Origin: Celerinatantimonas yamalensis
GTDB lineage: Bacteria; Pseudomonadota; Gammaproteobacteria; Enterobacterales; Celerinatantimonadaceae
Reading direction: 5' to 3'
Length of the DNA: 64,000 nt
Assembly: GCF_046054155.1 (NCBI RefSeq)
Contig: NZ_JBEQCT010000008.1
Span: 1 to 64,000 of the forward strand
Shown: positions 44,154-52,914 of the stretch, one piece after another
Layout: each line of letters starts with the position of its first letter
How positions within the stretch are numbered: the stretch's first letter is position 1
Made by a program: the position numbers and the translations under genes
The notes under the pieces: model-generated
Databases searched by the model: none
Told to the model about the DNA's origin: nothing
The model's input: the letters and a program-made list of their open reading frames with translations, nothing else

Positions 44154-45497
44154 TTAACCCTCCGCTTCAATTTTGGTTAAACACTGGCGGAGCACTGAAC
44201 CATATTCATACTTGCCAGGGCAGACAAACGTACACAAAGCGAGATCTTCTTCTTCTAGCTCCAAACAACCAAGTAGTTGCGCACTATCCGTGTCGTTACT
44301 TAATAAATCACGCAGTAGCATCGTGGCTAGGATATCCAAGGGCATCACTCGCTCATATTGACCAATGGGCACCATCGCACGCTCGCTTCCACCAATTGTT
44401 GTGGTCATTGCGAATTTTTTCGATTTATTCCAATGCGAGGTAAACACGCGGGCGAGCGAGAACTTGTTACCACCGGGGACCCCCCAACCAAGTAACTCTT
44501 TTTCATAACCTTCTTTAAGAACGCTTACTTGAAGATGATAACGACCCAAATAAGCAGATGGCCCAGCCGCCGTCGAGCCACTTAGGAGACTCCCAGAGAC
44601 AACCCGCAGGTCAGGTTCATCAACCAGCTGTCCTTGAGTGATTTCATCTGTTGATGCGCCCAGTTCAGTGACCACTAAGCGTGGCTCTTTTACTGCTGGG
44701 CCAGCTAGGGATATCACTCTCTCAGCGTAAATTTTACCCGTTGTAAATAACTTGCCAAAAGCAATCACATCTTGGTAGTTAATGGTCCACACTCTTCGTG
44801 TTGTACTCACTGGTTTGAGAAAATGAATGTGGGTCCCAGCGAGCCCTGCTGGATGTGGGCCAACAAAGGTTTCTTCGTGGACGTTACTAGCAGTTGCTTG
44901 AGGAAGTGAATAATCACCTTTACAAACAAAGACTTCACCATCGGTTAATCGACTCAATAGCGTTAATCCGTCGATAAACGCTTGCGCCTCACGATCAATA
45001 ATGATCTTGGCATCTGCCGCAAGCGGATTGGTATCCATTGCAGTAACAAAAATTGCACAAGGCTGTGCATCAATCGCTGGAATATGGCTAAATGGCCGCG
45101 ATTTAAATGCAGTCCATTGACCGGACTCAACCAGCTTGGTCACGATCATATCGCGTTCCAACTGGCTTAGCTGTGCGCCATCTATGGCGCCAAAGTCTTT
45201 GCCCGGTTGACCATCTTTAGCAATAACTACCGACTGTAAAACCCGCTGCTGGCCACGATTAACGGCCACCACTTCACCTGAAGCTGGAGCTGCGAATAAT
45301 ACACCGGGATTTTTTTTATCTTCAAATAAGATGTCGCCTTGAATGACGTGGTCACCAACTTTGACTTTCATTGTCGGCCGCATCCCGACATATTCTTCGC
45401 CAAGTATAGCGACATGAGCACAAGAGACTCTATCCGTAACTTGCTGCTTTGGAGCCCCGCTAATGGGAACGTCCAATCCTTTTTTTATTGATATCAT
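44154..45497 (-). CDS. nqrA: Na+-NQR subunit A
   Basis: A 447-residue cytoplasmic subunit, first gene of the operon. ISIKKGLDVPISGAPKQ and FVGPHPAGLAGTHIHFL are signatures; residues near the end form a Rnf-C-like ferredoxin fold without clusters. The promoter must lie in the 300-bp region shared with bolA's downstream side. Confidence 0.97.
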   Translation of the reverse strand: MISIKKGLDVPISGAPKQQVTDRVSCAHVAILGEEYVGMRPTMKVKVGDHVIQGDILFEDKKNPGVLFAAPASGEVVAVNRGQQRVLQSVVIAKDGQPGKDFGAIDGAQLSQLERDMIVTKLVESGQWTAFKSRPFSHIPAIDAQPCAIFVTAMDTNPLAADAKIIIDREAQAFIDGLTLLSRLTDGEVFVCKGDYSLPQATASNVHEETFVGPHPAGLAGTHIHFLKPVSTTRRVWTINYQDVIAFGKLFTTGKIYAERVISLAGPAVKEPRLVVTELGASTDEITQGQLVDEPDLRVVSGSLLSGSTAAGPSAYLGRYHLQVSVLKEGYEKELLGWGVPGGNKFSLARVFTSHWNKSKKFAMTTTIGGSERAMVPIGQYERVMPLDILATMLLRDLLSNDTDSAQLLGCLELEEEDLALCTFVCPGKYEYGSVLRQCLTKIEAEG

Positions 45498-45798
45498 ACT
45501 CTCTTACACATTCTATTAGGTCGGAAGATGAGTGATTGTTTAATGCTGGTTAAAAACTTTCGCAATAACCTCAGCGATTGCTGATATTTAGCTTACAACC
45601 GATTAAAAACCGCATTATTCTAGCACCAACTATCAACATTCGGTATTATAAATCGTTCAATTGCTAGGGATATTCCAAGTTTTGTGGGCTATGCCCTTGC
45701 GAATCGCCCGAGTCTATACTAGGGCTAATGACCGCCGTTTTTTATCCAAATATTCAATAGACTCGCTAAGTCTAGCTGGAATCATTGGATTATCCAGT
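45498..45798. other. Intergenic region upstream of nqrA
   Basis: About 300 bp with no gene. On the minus strand it should hold the nqr promoter and leader; no clear -35/-10 pair or hairpin terminator for bolA stood out to me. Confidence 0.5.
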
Positions 45799-46104
45799 TC
45801 AGTCGCTACCACGGCAATTAGGTGATTCAGGTGCACTTTGACGTGCTTGCCACTCACTGGCTGTGTAAGTATGTATGGCTAAAGCGTGAATAGGGCCAGC
45901 TAATAGCTCCGCAAGCGATTCATTAACTTGACGGTGACGCGCTAATAATTTTTGCGCAATAAATTGTTCACTGACAATCACCACTTTAAAATGGCTTTCA
46001 GAACCTGCCGGTACGTGGTGACGATGGCTTTCATTTTCAACTTGCAAATAGCTCGGTGCAAACTGTTGATGTAAGCGCTCATTGATCTGGTCTTCAACGG
46101 ACAT
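45799..46104 (-). CDS. bolA: BolA-family transcriptional regulator / Fe-S partner
   Basis: A 101-residue BolA protein. ATG 46104 (MSVEDQINERLHQQF) is preferred; the longer frame to 46149 has no homologous start. HHVPAGSESHFKVVIVSEQF (about 29-48) is the BolA fold signature and HRQVNESLAELL the helix. It has the C-terminal tail of true BolA rather than IbaG. In Vibrio it also lies upstream of nqrA. Confidence 0.92.
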   Translation of the reverse strand: MSVEDQINERLHQQFAPSYLQVENESHRHHVPAGSESHFKVVIVSEQFIAQKLLARHRQVNESLAELLAGPIHALAIHTYTASEWQARQSAPESPNCRGSD

Positions 46105-46208
46105 AAGCCCCCCAAGTGAGTAGTAGTTGTATGACATTATAGGTACCAAGACGTACTTTGTCTGCTTATTGGTAAACAGACGCGCTTTTGACTCCGCGCT
46201 TAGTGGTG

Positions 46209-46817
46209 CTACTCAAAAGAAGCGCTTTTCGAAACAACGTGACGAAAAGTCAAATTAATCCGTGGCGCCACCATCCGCTTGGTTTGAGCAATACAATGTT
46301 GATACTGCAATTGCGTATCACCTGCCATTAATAACAAGCTCCCATGACCTAATTGCAGTTCACCGATTTTATTCTTACTGGAACGCTCTCGCAGTAGAAA
46401 TCGTCGTTCGCTGCCAAAGCTCAATGATGCAATCATTGGCGCCCCGCCTAATTCTCGCTCATCATCACTATGCCACCCCATCGCATCATTACCGTTACGA
46501 TATAAGTTCGCTAGTACGCTATTAAAAGGGACCTGACAAACGTCACTAAGATCTGTACGCAACTGCGTTAACAGCTCGGGCCAAGCTTTAGGCGCACGAC
46601 GCTGCCCACTATAGCGATAACTGCAATGGGGGTCGGCAATCCATGCCGATAAGCGCGGCTCTTTAACCGATCGACCAAATAGTTGAATATAATGTTGTTC
46701 CCAGTCAATGGTCTGCACGACGTTTTGGTAGGTCAATTGACTCCAACAAGGAGCTAGAAATAGCCAGCTTTGCGCACTCAACTCTATTTTCTCAAATGTC
46801 TCGAACATCGCATCCAT
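46209..46817 (-). CDS. AlkB-family 2-oxoglutarate/Fe(II) dioxygenase
   Basis: A 202-residue DNA/RNA dealkylase-like enzyme. Iron ligands H116 and D118 (GWHSDDE) and H174 (YQHCIAQT), and 2-oxoglutarate arginines R186 and R192 (RINLTFR), are all visible. Resemblance is closer to ALKBH2/3-like bacterial AlkB than to E. coli AlkB itself, judging by SDDERELG and PLIASLSFG-like segments. Probably repairs N1-methyladenine and N3-methylcytosine. No LexA or Ada box seen. Confidence 0.9.
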   Translation of the reverse strand: MDAMFETFEKIELSAQSWLFLAPCWSQLTYQNVVQTIDWEQHYIQLFGRSVKEPRLSAWIADPHCSYRYSGQRRAPKAWPELLTQLRTDLSDVCQVPFNSVLANLYRNGNDAMGWHSDDERELGGAPMIASLSFGSERRFLLRERSSKNKIGELQLGHGSLLLMAGDTQLQYQHCIAQTKRMVAPRINLTFRHVVSKSASFE

Positions 46818-46925
46818 CCTATCGCGTCAGGCGGGGTCACATCAGTTAAGCAATCAAGGTTAGTTATCGCATTATCATAGGTCTTAGGCTAGAATCCGTT
46901 GCGAAACTTCACGGTGACACAAGCA

Positions 46926-48041
46926 ATGATCCAGCAAGCCTCAGTACAATTTGACACGCATTTGCGTATCGAACGTTTTCCCCGTCCACAATCCACCGAT
47001 TTGCAAGCGTGGAATAGTGCCGATCGCCTCCTTATTGAGCATGTTAAACAACAGATCGACTCCGATCAAACGTTGGCTATCTTCAATGATGACTTTGGTG
47101 CACTAAGCTGCGCTTTAGCCAATTATTCGCAATATTGGTACAGTGATTCTTGGTTAGCGCATCAAGCGTTAGCCCATAATCGTAGCGCCAATCAACTCAC
47201 TGTACTGAGGACTAGGTCGACGATGGAACACCCAGCCCCAGCCGATGCATGGTTAATTAAGGTGCCCAAGAATCTTGCACATTTAGCCCATCAACTAGCG
47301 CTCATCAGTCAAGTCGCCAAACCCAATCAACCGATTATTTTAGTCAGCATGGTAAAATTCTTGAGCAAAGGGGTATTTAAGTTAGTCGAACAATATTTAG
47401 GACCGCTAACTACCTCTCTTGCGCAGCAAAAAGCTCGGCTGATTTTTAGCCACCTGCAAAAGCCAGCGACCCCTTGTGAGTATCCGTTGCGTTGGCACGC
47501 AGCACCGTATCCATGGCAGCTAGACGATCATGCTAATGTCTTTTGTCTGGGCAAACTGGATATAGGTACTCGCTTTTTGCTCAACAACCTACCTAAGGGC
47601 CATTTTTCCAATATAATTGACCTAGGCTGTGGGAACGGCTTATTGAGTTTGGCTGCTCGAAAACACTGGCCCGATGCACAAATCATTAGTTGCGATGAGT
47701 CGTTGATGGCTGTCGAAAGTGCAACAATCAATATGCGGTATAATTACCCAGATGCCGAGCCGCGCTATCAAGCACGCGCTGACCATTGTCTCAGTCAACA
47801 GAGTGACAATTGGGCTGATTTGATTTTGTGTAACCCGCCATTTCATCAACAACAAACTATTTCTACAGCTATCGCACAGCAAATGTTCACCGATGCCTAT
47901 CGTGCATTAAATAAAGAGGGGCAACTGTGTATCGTTGCTAATCGTCATTTACCTTATCCTCATTTGCTCAAAAAGCAGTTTGGCGGGATTAAGGTGCTCG
48001 CATCCAATCCAAAATTTGTTATTCTGGTAGCGATTAAATAA
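46926..48041 (+). CDS. rlmG: 23S rRNA (guanine-1835-N2) methyltransferase RlmG
   Basis: About 371 residues. Two Rossmann-like domains typical of RlmG/RsmC: a degenerate N-terminal one and a C-terminal SAM domain with DLGCGNGLLSLAA (about 237-250) and catalytic NPPFHQ (about 300). Start at ATG 46926 (MIQQASVQF); a TTG at 46899 is also open. Separate from the following yajG by 14 nt. Confidence 0.92.
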   Translation: MIQQASVQFDTHLRIERFPRPQSTDLQAWNSADRLLIEHVKQQIDSDQTLAIFNDDFGALSCALANYSQYWYSDSWLAHQALAHNRSANQLTVLRTRSTMEHPAPADAWLIKVPKNLAHLAHQLALISQVAKPNQPIILVSMVKFLSKGVFKLVEQYLGPLTTSLAQQKARLIFSHLQKPATPCEYPLRWHAAPYPWQLDDHANVFCLGKLDIGTRFLLNNLPKGHFSNIIDLGCGNGLLSLAARKHWPDAQIISCDESLMAVESATINMRYNYPDAEPRYQARADHCLSQQSDNWADLILCNPPFHQQQTISTAIAQQMFTDAYRALNKEGQLCIVANRHLPYPHLLKKQFGGIKVLASNPKFVILVAIK

Positions 48042-48055
48042 TTTTCGAGGTTATC

Positions 48056-48739
48056 ATGCGTTTGTCGAAAAATTTTTCCCAGTGGCTCGGTATAGGTACG
48101 ATGAGTGTCATGCTCGCGGCTTGTAGCACCATTCAGCCACAGCCACAACCTCAACAGCCAACCGTTCAGGGTGAACCACCCGCTCAGCCAACCCAATCGG
48201 CCAAACCCTCTAAACCGGCTAAGCCGCCACAGCTAACTCAAATTTATATTGATCCTAACCCTTCGGTGGGCAGTGCGCGGGCCATTCCCGGTCTGGTGGT
48301 CAATTTAAGTGTGCATGATCTGCGTGCACAGCAGTTTTTAATGTCGATCCATTATCCCGACCAGGAACAGGCAAAGTTGGTATCGAGTGCCAACAACGTG
48401 CGTTTAGCGATTTATAAAGCCATTAAAAAAAGCCTTACTGACCGTGGAATAACTATTGACGATAACGCCCCGAATCAACTACAAATTGATATTATCTCGT
48501 TACAAAGCAAAGCGACGCAAAACACACTGAGTTATGTCGCCATTGACCAAGTCACTTTAAAAGCGACGTTTAAATCAAAATCTCGTCAAGTTGTGCGTCA
48601 GTATACAGCCAGTCGACGCAATACTGGCAGTTTGGAAGTTGATGTCAGTGCACAGCAGAATCAGCTAAATCAAACATTGGATGCGGTACTTACGGGCTTA
48701 TTAACCGACCACAAATTATTAGATCAGGATCAAGAATGA
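48056..48739 (+). CDS. yajG: YajG-family lipoprotein
   Basis: A 227-residue lipoprotein: signal peptide with lipobox MLAAC (Cys 23), a proline/glutamine-rich linker (QPQPQPQQP and onward, about 25-60) that spans toward the periplasm, then the YajG/LipoP_16 domain (about 60-225). Function unknown; in E. coli and Vibrio it lies next to ampG, as here. Overlaps the next gene by ATGA. Confidence 0.9.
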   Translation: MRLSKNFSQWLGIGTMSVMLAACSTIQPQPQPQQPTVQGEPPAQPTQSAKPSKPAKPPQLTQIYIDPNPSVGSARAIPGLVVNLSVHDLRAQQFLMSIHYPDQEQAKLVSSANNVRLAIYKAIKKSLTDRGITIDDNAPNQLQIDIISLQSKATQNTLSYVAIDQVTLKATFKSKSRQVVRQYTASRRNTGSLEVDVSAQQNQLNQTLDAVLTGLLTDHKLLDQDQE

Positions 48740-49290
48740 AACGTTTTTATCTCATCATGTGCAGTGCGTTAATTAGCTTAAGCGCAAACGCTACCTCGGT
48801 TCGTTTTAATACCACTAAGGGCAATTTTGATGTGACATTAAATTGCACCAAAGCACCGATTAGTTGTAAAAACTTTCTCAGCTATGTCAAAGATGGCAGC
48901 TATAACGGAACAATTTTTCACCGCGTGATTAAAGATTTTATGATTCAAGGCGGAGGCTACACGGCACAAGGTACGCAGCGACCAAGCCACGATCCAATCA
49001 AAAATGAATCTGATAATGGTTTATCGAACGTGACGGGTACAATTGCGATGGCGCGCACCAGCGATCCTGACTCAGCTACGCGTCAATTTTATATTAACGT
49101 GCATGATAATCCGTTCTTAGATGGTCAACCAGGTAAACCCGGCTATGCCGTTTTTGGTCATGTCACACAAGGGATGAAGGTCGTTCAAGCTATTTCGCAT
49201 GTGCCAACAGGGATGAGCCCCACATTGGGTATGCCTAATTCTCCGGTAACGCCTGTTATTATTCAATCTGTTACACTCATTAAGGATTGA
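48736..49290 (+). CDS. Periplasmic cyclophilin-type peptidyl-prolyl isomerase
   Basis: A 184-residue protein with a signal peptide (MKRFYLIMCSALISLSANA) and a full cyclophilin domain: GTIFHRVIKDFMIQGG (about 56-71) with the catalytic Arg, then ATRQFYINVHDNPFLD. PpiA-like in being exported, although the fold motif is close to PpiB. Lies between yajG and ampG as in Vibrio. Confidence 0.92.
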   Translation: MKRFYLIMCSALISLSANATSVRFNTTKGNFDVTLNCTKAPISCKNFLSYVKDGSYNGTIFHRVIKDFMIQGGGYTAQGTQRPSHDPIKNESDNGLSNVTGTIAMARTSDPDSATRQFYINVHDNPFLDGQPGKPGYAVFGHVTQGMKVVQAISHVPTGMSPTLGMPNSPVTPVIIQSVTLIKD

Positions 49291-50660
49291 TGAGTAATAT
49301 AGCCCCCCGCTTAGGCTGGCGAGAAAGTGTTAAACTTTACGGTCAAAAGCCCGTTCTGTTAATGCTCAGCTTCGGTTTTTCTTCGGGGCTTCCTTTATTA
49401 TTAGTATTTTCAACCTTTTCTTTTTGGCTTCGTGAGGCAGGGATTAGTCGCACTGAAATTGGTTTTATCAGTTGGGTGGCCCTCGCCTATGGTTTGAAAT
49501 GGTTATGGTCACCATTGGTCGATAGGCTTCCCATCCCTTGGTTGACGAAGCGCATGGGGCGGCGTCGCAGTTGGATGTTGCTCGCTCAAATGGGTATCAT
49601 CATTGGATTGTTAGGCATGTCCGTGGTTGACCCCAAACATTCTATTATCAGCATCACCTTGTGTGCACTAATAGTTTCATTTAGTTCGGCTACTCAAGAT
49701 ATTGCGTTGGATGCCTTTCGCATCGAATCAGCCCCAGAACGCTTGCAAGCGGCTATGGCCGCAGCTTATATGACGGGTTATCGACTAGCAATGATTACCT
49801 CAGGAGCTGGCGCATTGTGGCTTGCTGCTCTTTTTAGCCAGGGGAGTGGCTATCAACCGCACGCTTGGCAATTAGCCTATTTGTGTATGGCCGCCATTAT
49901 GGGAATTGGGGTATTCAGTTGCTTCATTGCCAATGAGCCTAACATTCCCAACACTCGCCATATCTCCATCGCCTTAACTCGCCGACTACATCGTCGGGGT
50001 TACACACTTAGAACCGCAGGTTTGCTCGCTTGGTTAGTCGGAACACTGATCCATCCTTTTACTGATTTCTGGCGGCGCTATCGATGGTTAGCTGTTTTGA
50101 TCCTTGCCTTAATCAGTACCTTTCGGGTCGCTGATGTCGTCATGGGCGTGATGGCCAATGCCTTTTATGTTGATCTCGGTTTTAGTAAGGGAGACGTGGC
50201 TAGCATTTCAAAAGTATTTGGGGTACTGATGACGCTAGTGGGAGCTGGTATCGGCGGACTATTAGTCAACCGCTTGGGCACGATGCGAATTTTGTTTGTC
50301 GGTGCATTATTAACCGCGAGTACCAACTTACTCTTTAGCTATATGGCAACTCAACCTGCCTCACTGGGTTTACTGACTCTCGTGATAAGTGCCGATAACC
50401 TAGGCGCGGGGATCGCTACAGCGGCCTTTATTACCTATCTGTCATCACTGACCAATGTGGCTTTCTCAGCGACCCAATATGCCATGCTCAGCTCAGTCAT
50501 GTTGTTATTGCCTAAATTTTTAGCCGGCTTTTCGGGGTATTTGGTTGATAAAATCGGCTATAGCCACTTTTTTACTTTAACCGCTTTGATGGGGATCCCG
50601 GCGTTGTTGATTATTCCGCTATTGGCTTATTTACAACCAACGCATCACACTGATCGATAA
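49290..50660 (+). CDS. ampG: Muropeptide permease AmpG
   Basis: About 456 residues, MFS family with 12-14 helices; imports GlcNAc-anhydro-muropeptides for recycling. PVLLMLSFGFSSGLPLLLV and LKWLWSPLVDRLPIPWL are AmpG signatures, along with SSATQDIALDAFRIE. The ATG overlaps the previous stop (TGATG). The peptidoglycan recycling role fits with MltB, RlpA, DacA and PBP2 elsewhere in the window. Confidence 0.95.
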   Translation: MSNIAPRLGWRESVKLYGQKPVLLMLSFGFSSGLPLLLVFSTFSFWLREAGISRTEIGFISWVALAYGLKWLWSPLVDRLPIPWLTKRMGRRRSWMLLAQMGIIIGLLGMSVVDPKHSIISITLCALIVSFSSATQDIALDAFRIESAPERLQAAMAAAYMTGYRLAMITSGAGALWLAALFSQGSGYQPHAWQLAYLCMAAIMGIGVFSCFIANEPNIPNTRHISIALTRRLHRRGYTLRTAGLLAWLVGTLIHPFTDFWRRYRWLAVLILALISTFRVADVVMGVMANAFYVDLGFSKGDVASISKVFGVLMTLVGAGIGGLLVNRLGTMRILFVGALLTASTNLLFSYMATQPASLGLLTLVISADNLGAGIATAAFITYLSSLTNVAFSATQYAMLSSVMLLLPKFLAGFSGYLVDKIGYSHFFTLTALMGIPALLIIPLLAYLQPTHHTDR

Positions 50661-50682
50661 TCGGATTGCGCTCTCTTTTCAT

Positions 50683-50713
50683 ACCCAAATTGATAGCGCT
50701 TCGTCATTTGGGT
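50683..50713. repeat. Inverted repeat downstream of ampG
   Basis: ACCCAAAT and ATTTGGGT flank a 15-nt loop, about 20 nt after the ampG stop. No T run; possible transcription or mRNA end signal. Confidence 0.35.
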
Positions 50714-50939
50714 CAGAATTAAGTTCTTACTAGAAACAGCACTTGCTGACTATCTTCAAATTGAAGGAGGATGATTGAAAAGAGACGTCTCTGCTATTTC
50801 ATCCAATACGCATGCCAATATAAAACGCAATAAAACCGATACAATATAAGCAGAACCATTGGACCAACACCCCTTTGAAATTTAAGATCAAACTTGATCA
50901 TAAAAACGCGCGTATCCACTCACTCAAGTCGGTCACTCG

Positions 50940-51521
50940 TTAGAGGCTCGGCGACAACGTTTGCATAAGATAATCTCGAATATAGTTTAATCCCCACGGC
51001 CATTTACCAAACCCAGATTCGGCATTGATGTGGCCCGCATCGCCCATATCCACCCTGTGTGCTTGCCAAATATGCGCCCATTTCTCAGCGTTATCCCAAT
51101 CCATCAACACATCATTATGGCTGGCAAACATCAACACTGGAACTAATGGCGTCATATGAAGAGCATCATCTACTTCAAATTTGGCGGGGTTCGCGGGCGC
51201 AACGACGACGACCATCGCAATTTGTTCAGGGTATTCAAAACTATAACATAGACTCGCTAACGCCCCGAAACTATGCCCGATCAAAATAATTTTTTGAGGC
51301 TCATCCAGCAACGAAAGGCTCCGTTTAATCGCCGATCCCCAGCCATGGATATCTGGCGTCTTCCAATTTTTTTGCGTAATTCGCAGCCAATCGGGGAATT
51401 GTTGATGCCAGTAACTTTGCCAATGTTCCTCAGAACTATTGCCAAGACCAGGAACAAGCAAAAATTGGTAGAGCCCGTCCCAATCATCAACAGGATTAGT
51501 CAACTGATTTAATTTCAACAT
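50940..51521 (-). CDS. RBBP9/YdeN-family serine hydrolase, last gene of the cit operon
   Basis: About 193 residues, alpha/beta hydrolase of the RBBP9 type. LVPGLGNSSEEHWQ (about 22-35) is the family's oxyanion loop; nucleophile S84 in GHSFG; Asp in FASHNDVLMD (about 142) and His in GDAGHIN (about 168). It overlaps the citG 3' end by about 26 nt, so it is translated with the citrate genes. Substrate unknown. Possible roles: deacylation of a cofactor or of acetyl-citrate lyase; both are guesses. Confidence 0.85.
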   Translation of the reverse strand: MLKLNQLTNPVDDWDGLYQFLLVPGLGNSSEEHWQSYWHQQFPDWLRITQKNWKTPDIHGWGSAIKRSLSLLDEPQKIILIGHSFGALASLCYSFEYPEQIAMVVVVAPANPAKFEVDDALHMTPLVPVLMFASHNDVLMDWDNAEKWAHIWQAHRVDMGDAGHINAESGFGKWPWGLNYIRDYLMQTLSPSL

Positions 51522-52416
51522 CACAACCACTAGGGAAAAGACTCAGAACATAGCAAATGGCCAATAAATCGGCACTGCCTCCTGGACTTAAATTACGCTC
51601 AATCATTCGTCTGTCAAGTTCCCATAAGTGCTGGTCTGTCCACGACATTCGTAATAAACGTTGGGCCGAGTGTTGCACAAATCGCAACCCTGACATTCCC
51701 CCGCGAGACACTAAGTTAGTATCCTGATTGTAAGCCATAAGCGATAACAAACTATGCAACATCACCTCTTTTAAAGGACGATGCTGCTTGATCCCTGTTT
51801 GCCAAACAGGGAGTGCAAATCGGCGAACGGTATCAAAACCTCGTTCAGCCTCACCTCTAGCACCACTAAGCCCATAGCATTGATACAAATGCTCCCCCAC
51901 CGTTTGAGGAGAAGGATTAGCCTGTAATTCTCGCTGAACTAACCCATGGCAAAATGCGCTAACTTGTCGACAAATACTCTGTTGCGTGATTTCGATTTGC
52001 CGCGCGCCAAGCCGACCTAGCGCGCAGCAAAGCAGCCCTAAAGCAAAAATGCCACCTTTATGACAATTTATGCCTCGGGTCGCCTGAAACATAGCTTGCT
52101 CACAGGCTTTGCCAATGGGACGTAATTCAGCTAAAACACGTTCGTTTGATGCCAATATACTGTGTTGACCACATTGGAAAAACAATCCAAACCAAGGAAC
52201 AATCGCTTCTATACTTGCCAAAAACACCGCGATATCCATATCCCGATGAGCGCCATTAGAGAGACAATCAACTAAGCCAGGTTTGGGCGTTAAAGATACC
52301 TCGAGCCACAGCGCTTGATGGATGATTTTCGTCACATCGTCTTGATTTAATTGTGATGACTGTAATGGGGACCAAGGACGTTCAGGAAATACCTCAATGG
52401 GGTGTAAACCAGCCAT
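51496..52416 (-). CDS. citG: Triphosphoribosyl-dephospho-CoA synthase CitG
   Basis: A 306-residue enzyme making the citrate lyase prosthetic-group precursor from dephospho-CoA and ATP. ALWLEVSLTPKPGLVDCLSNGAH (in part, about 36-55), RGINCHKGGIFALGLL (about 117-132) and GGMSGLRFV / GGSADLLA are family motifs. Overlaps citX by about 23 nt. Confidence 0.95.
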   Translation of the reverse strand: MAGLHPIEVFPERPWSPLQSSQLNQDDVTKIIHQALWLEVSLTPKPGLVDCLSNGAHRDMDIAVFLASIEAIVPWFGLFFQCGQHSILASNERVLAELRPIGKACEQAMFQATRGINCHKGGIFALGLLCCALGRLGARQIEITQQSICRQVSAFCHGLVQRELQANPSPQTVGEHLYQCYGLSGARGEAERGFDTVRRFALPVWQTGIKQHRPLKEVMLHSLLSLMAYNQDTNLVSRGGMSGLRFVQHSAQRLLRMSWTDQHLWELDRRMIERNLSPGGSADLLAICYVLSLFPSGCDVEIKSVD

Positions 52417-52912
52417 CTAAGAGCTCCTCAATATGCCTATGAATTTGTTCTAAAGAATGACGCCGAGAGCGAGCACATTCATGGGCTGAATGCTGACACA
52501 TAAAACAACGCCGCTGAGGATACCCCAGTTGCTGGCGACTCATTGGTCGAGCCGATTGATCCAGCACATCAATATCCCACAGACGGCCCAAGGGATGAGA
52601 TTGTTCGGCAAGGATAGTTTGGGCTTTAATGTGCGCGGCTGGATGAGCCACTAACCATAAACTATAAAGCCCCGTCTCAGACATAAACGTTTCTTGTCGA
52701 CGAATGGACCATAAATTTTGACTAAACAGTAATTGGCACGTCTGTTTGCCAACCTGCAATAATTGTCGATAATTAGGTTTATCTTTTATTGCCCCGGGGA
52801 TCACTAACGATAATACCACCAGTGACACTGACGGACAGGTTGCTAACCATTGCCGATATTGAACAGCCCGATCGTCTCGGGCTGCAAGTAATTGTGGTAA
52901 CGAAACGCTCAT
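52394..52912 (-). CDS. citX: Apo-citrate lyase phosphoribosyl-dephospho-CoA transferase CitX
   Basis: A 172-residue holo-citrate lyase synthase that transfers the prosthetic group to CitD Ser14. Family marks: QLLAARDDRAVQ at the start, GRLWDIDVLD (about 120) and the RRCFMCQHSAHECARSRRH tail motif. Separate from citG here, as in Klebsiella, not fused as in E. coli citXG variants. Two nucleotides after citF. Confidence 0.95.
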   Translation of the reverse strand: MSVSLPQLLAARDDRAVQYRQWLATCPSVSLVVLSLVIPGAIKDKPNYRQLLQVGKQTCQLLFSQNLWSIRRQETFMSETGLYSLWLVAHPAAHIKAQTILAEQSHPLGRLWDIDVLDQSARPMSRQQLGYPQRRCFMCQHSAHECARSRRHSLEQIHRHIEELLDGWFTPH

Positions 52913-52914
52913 GA

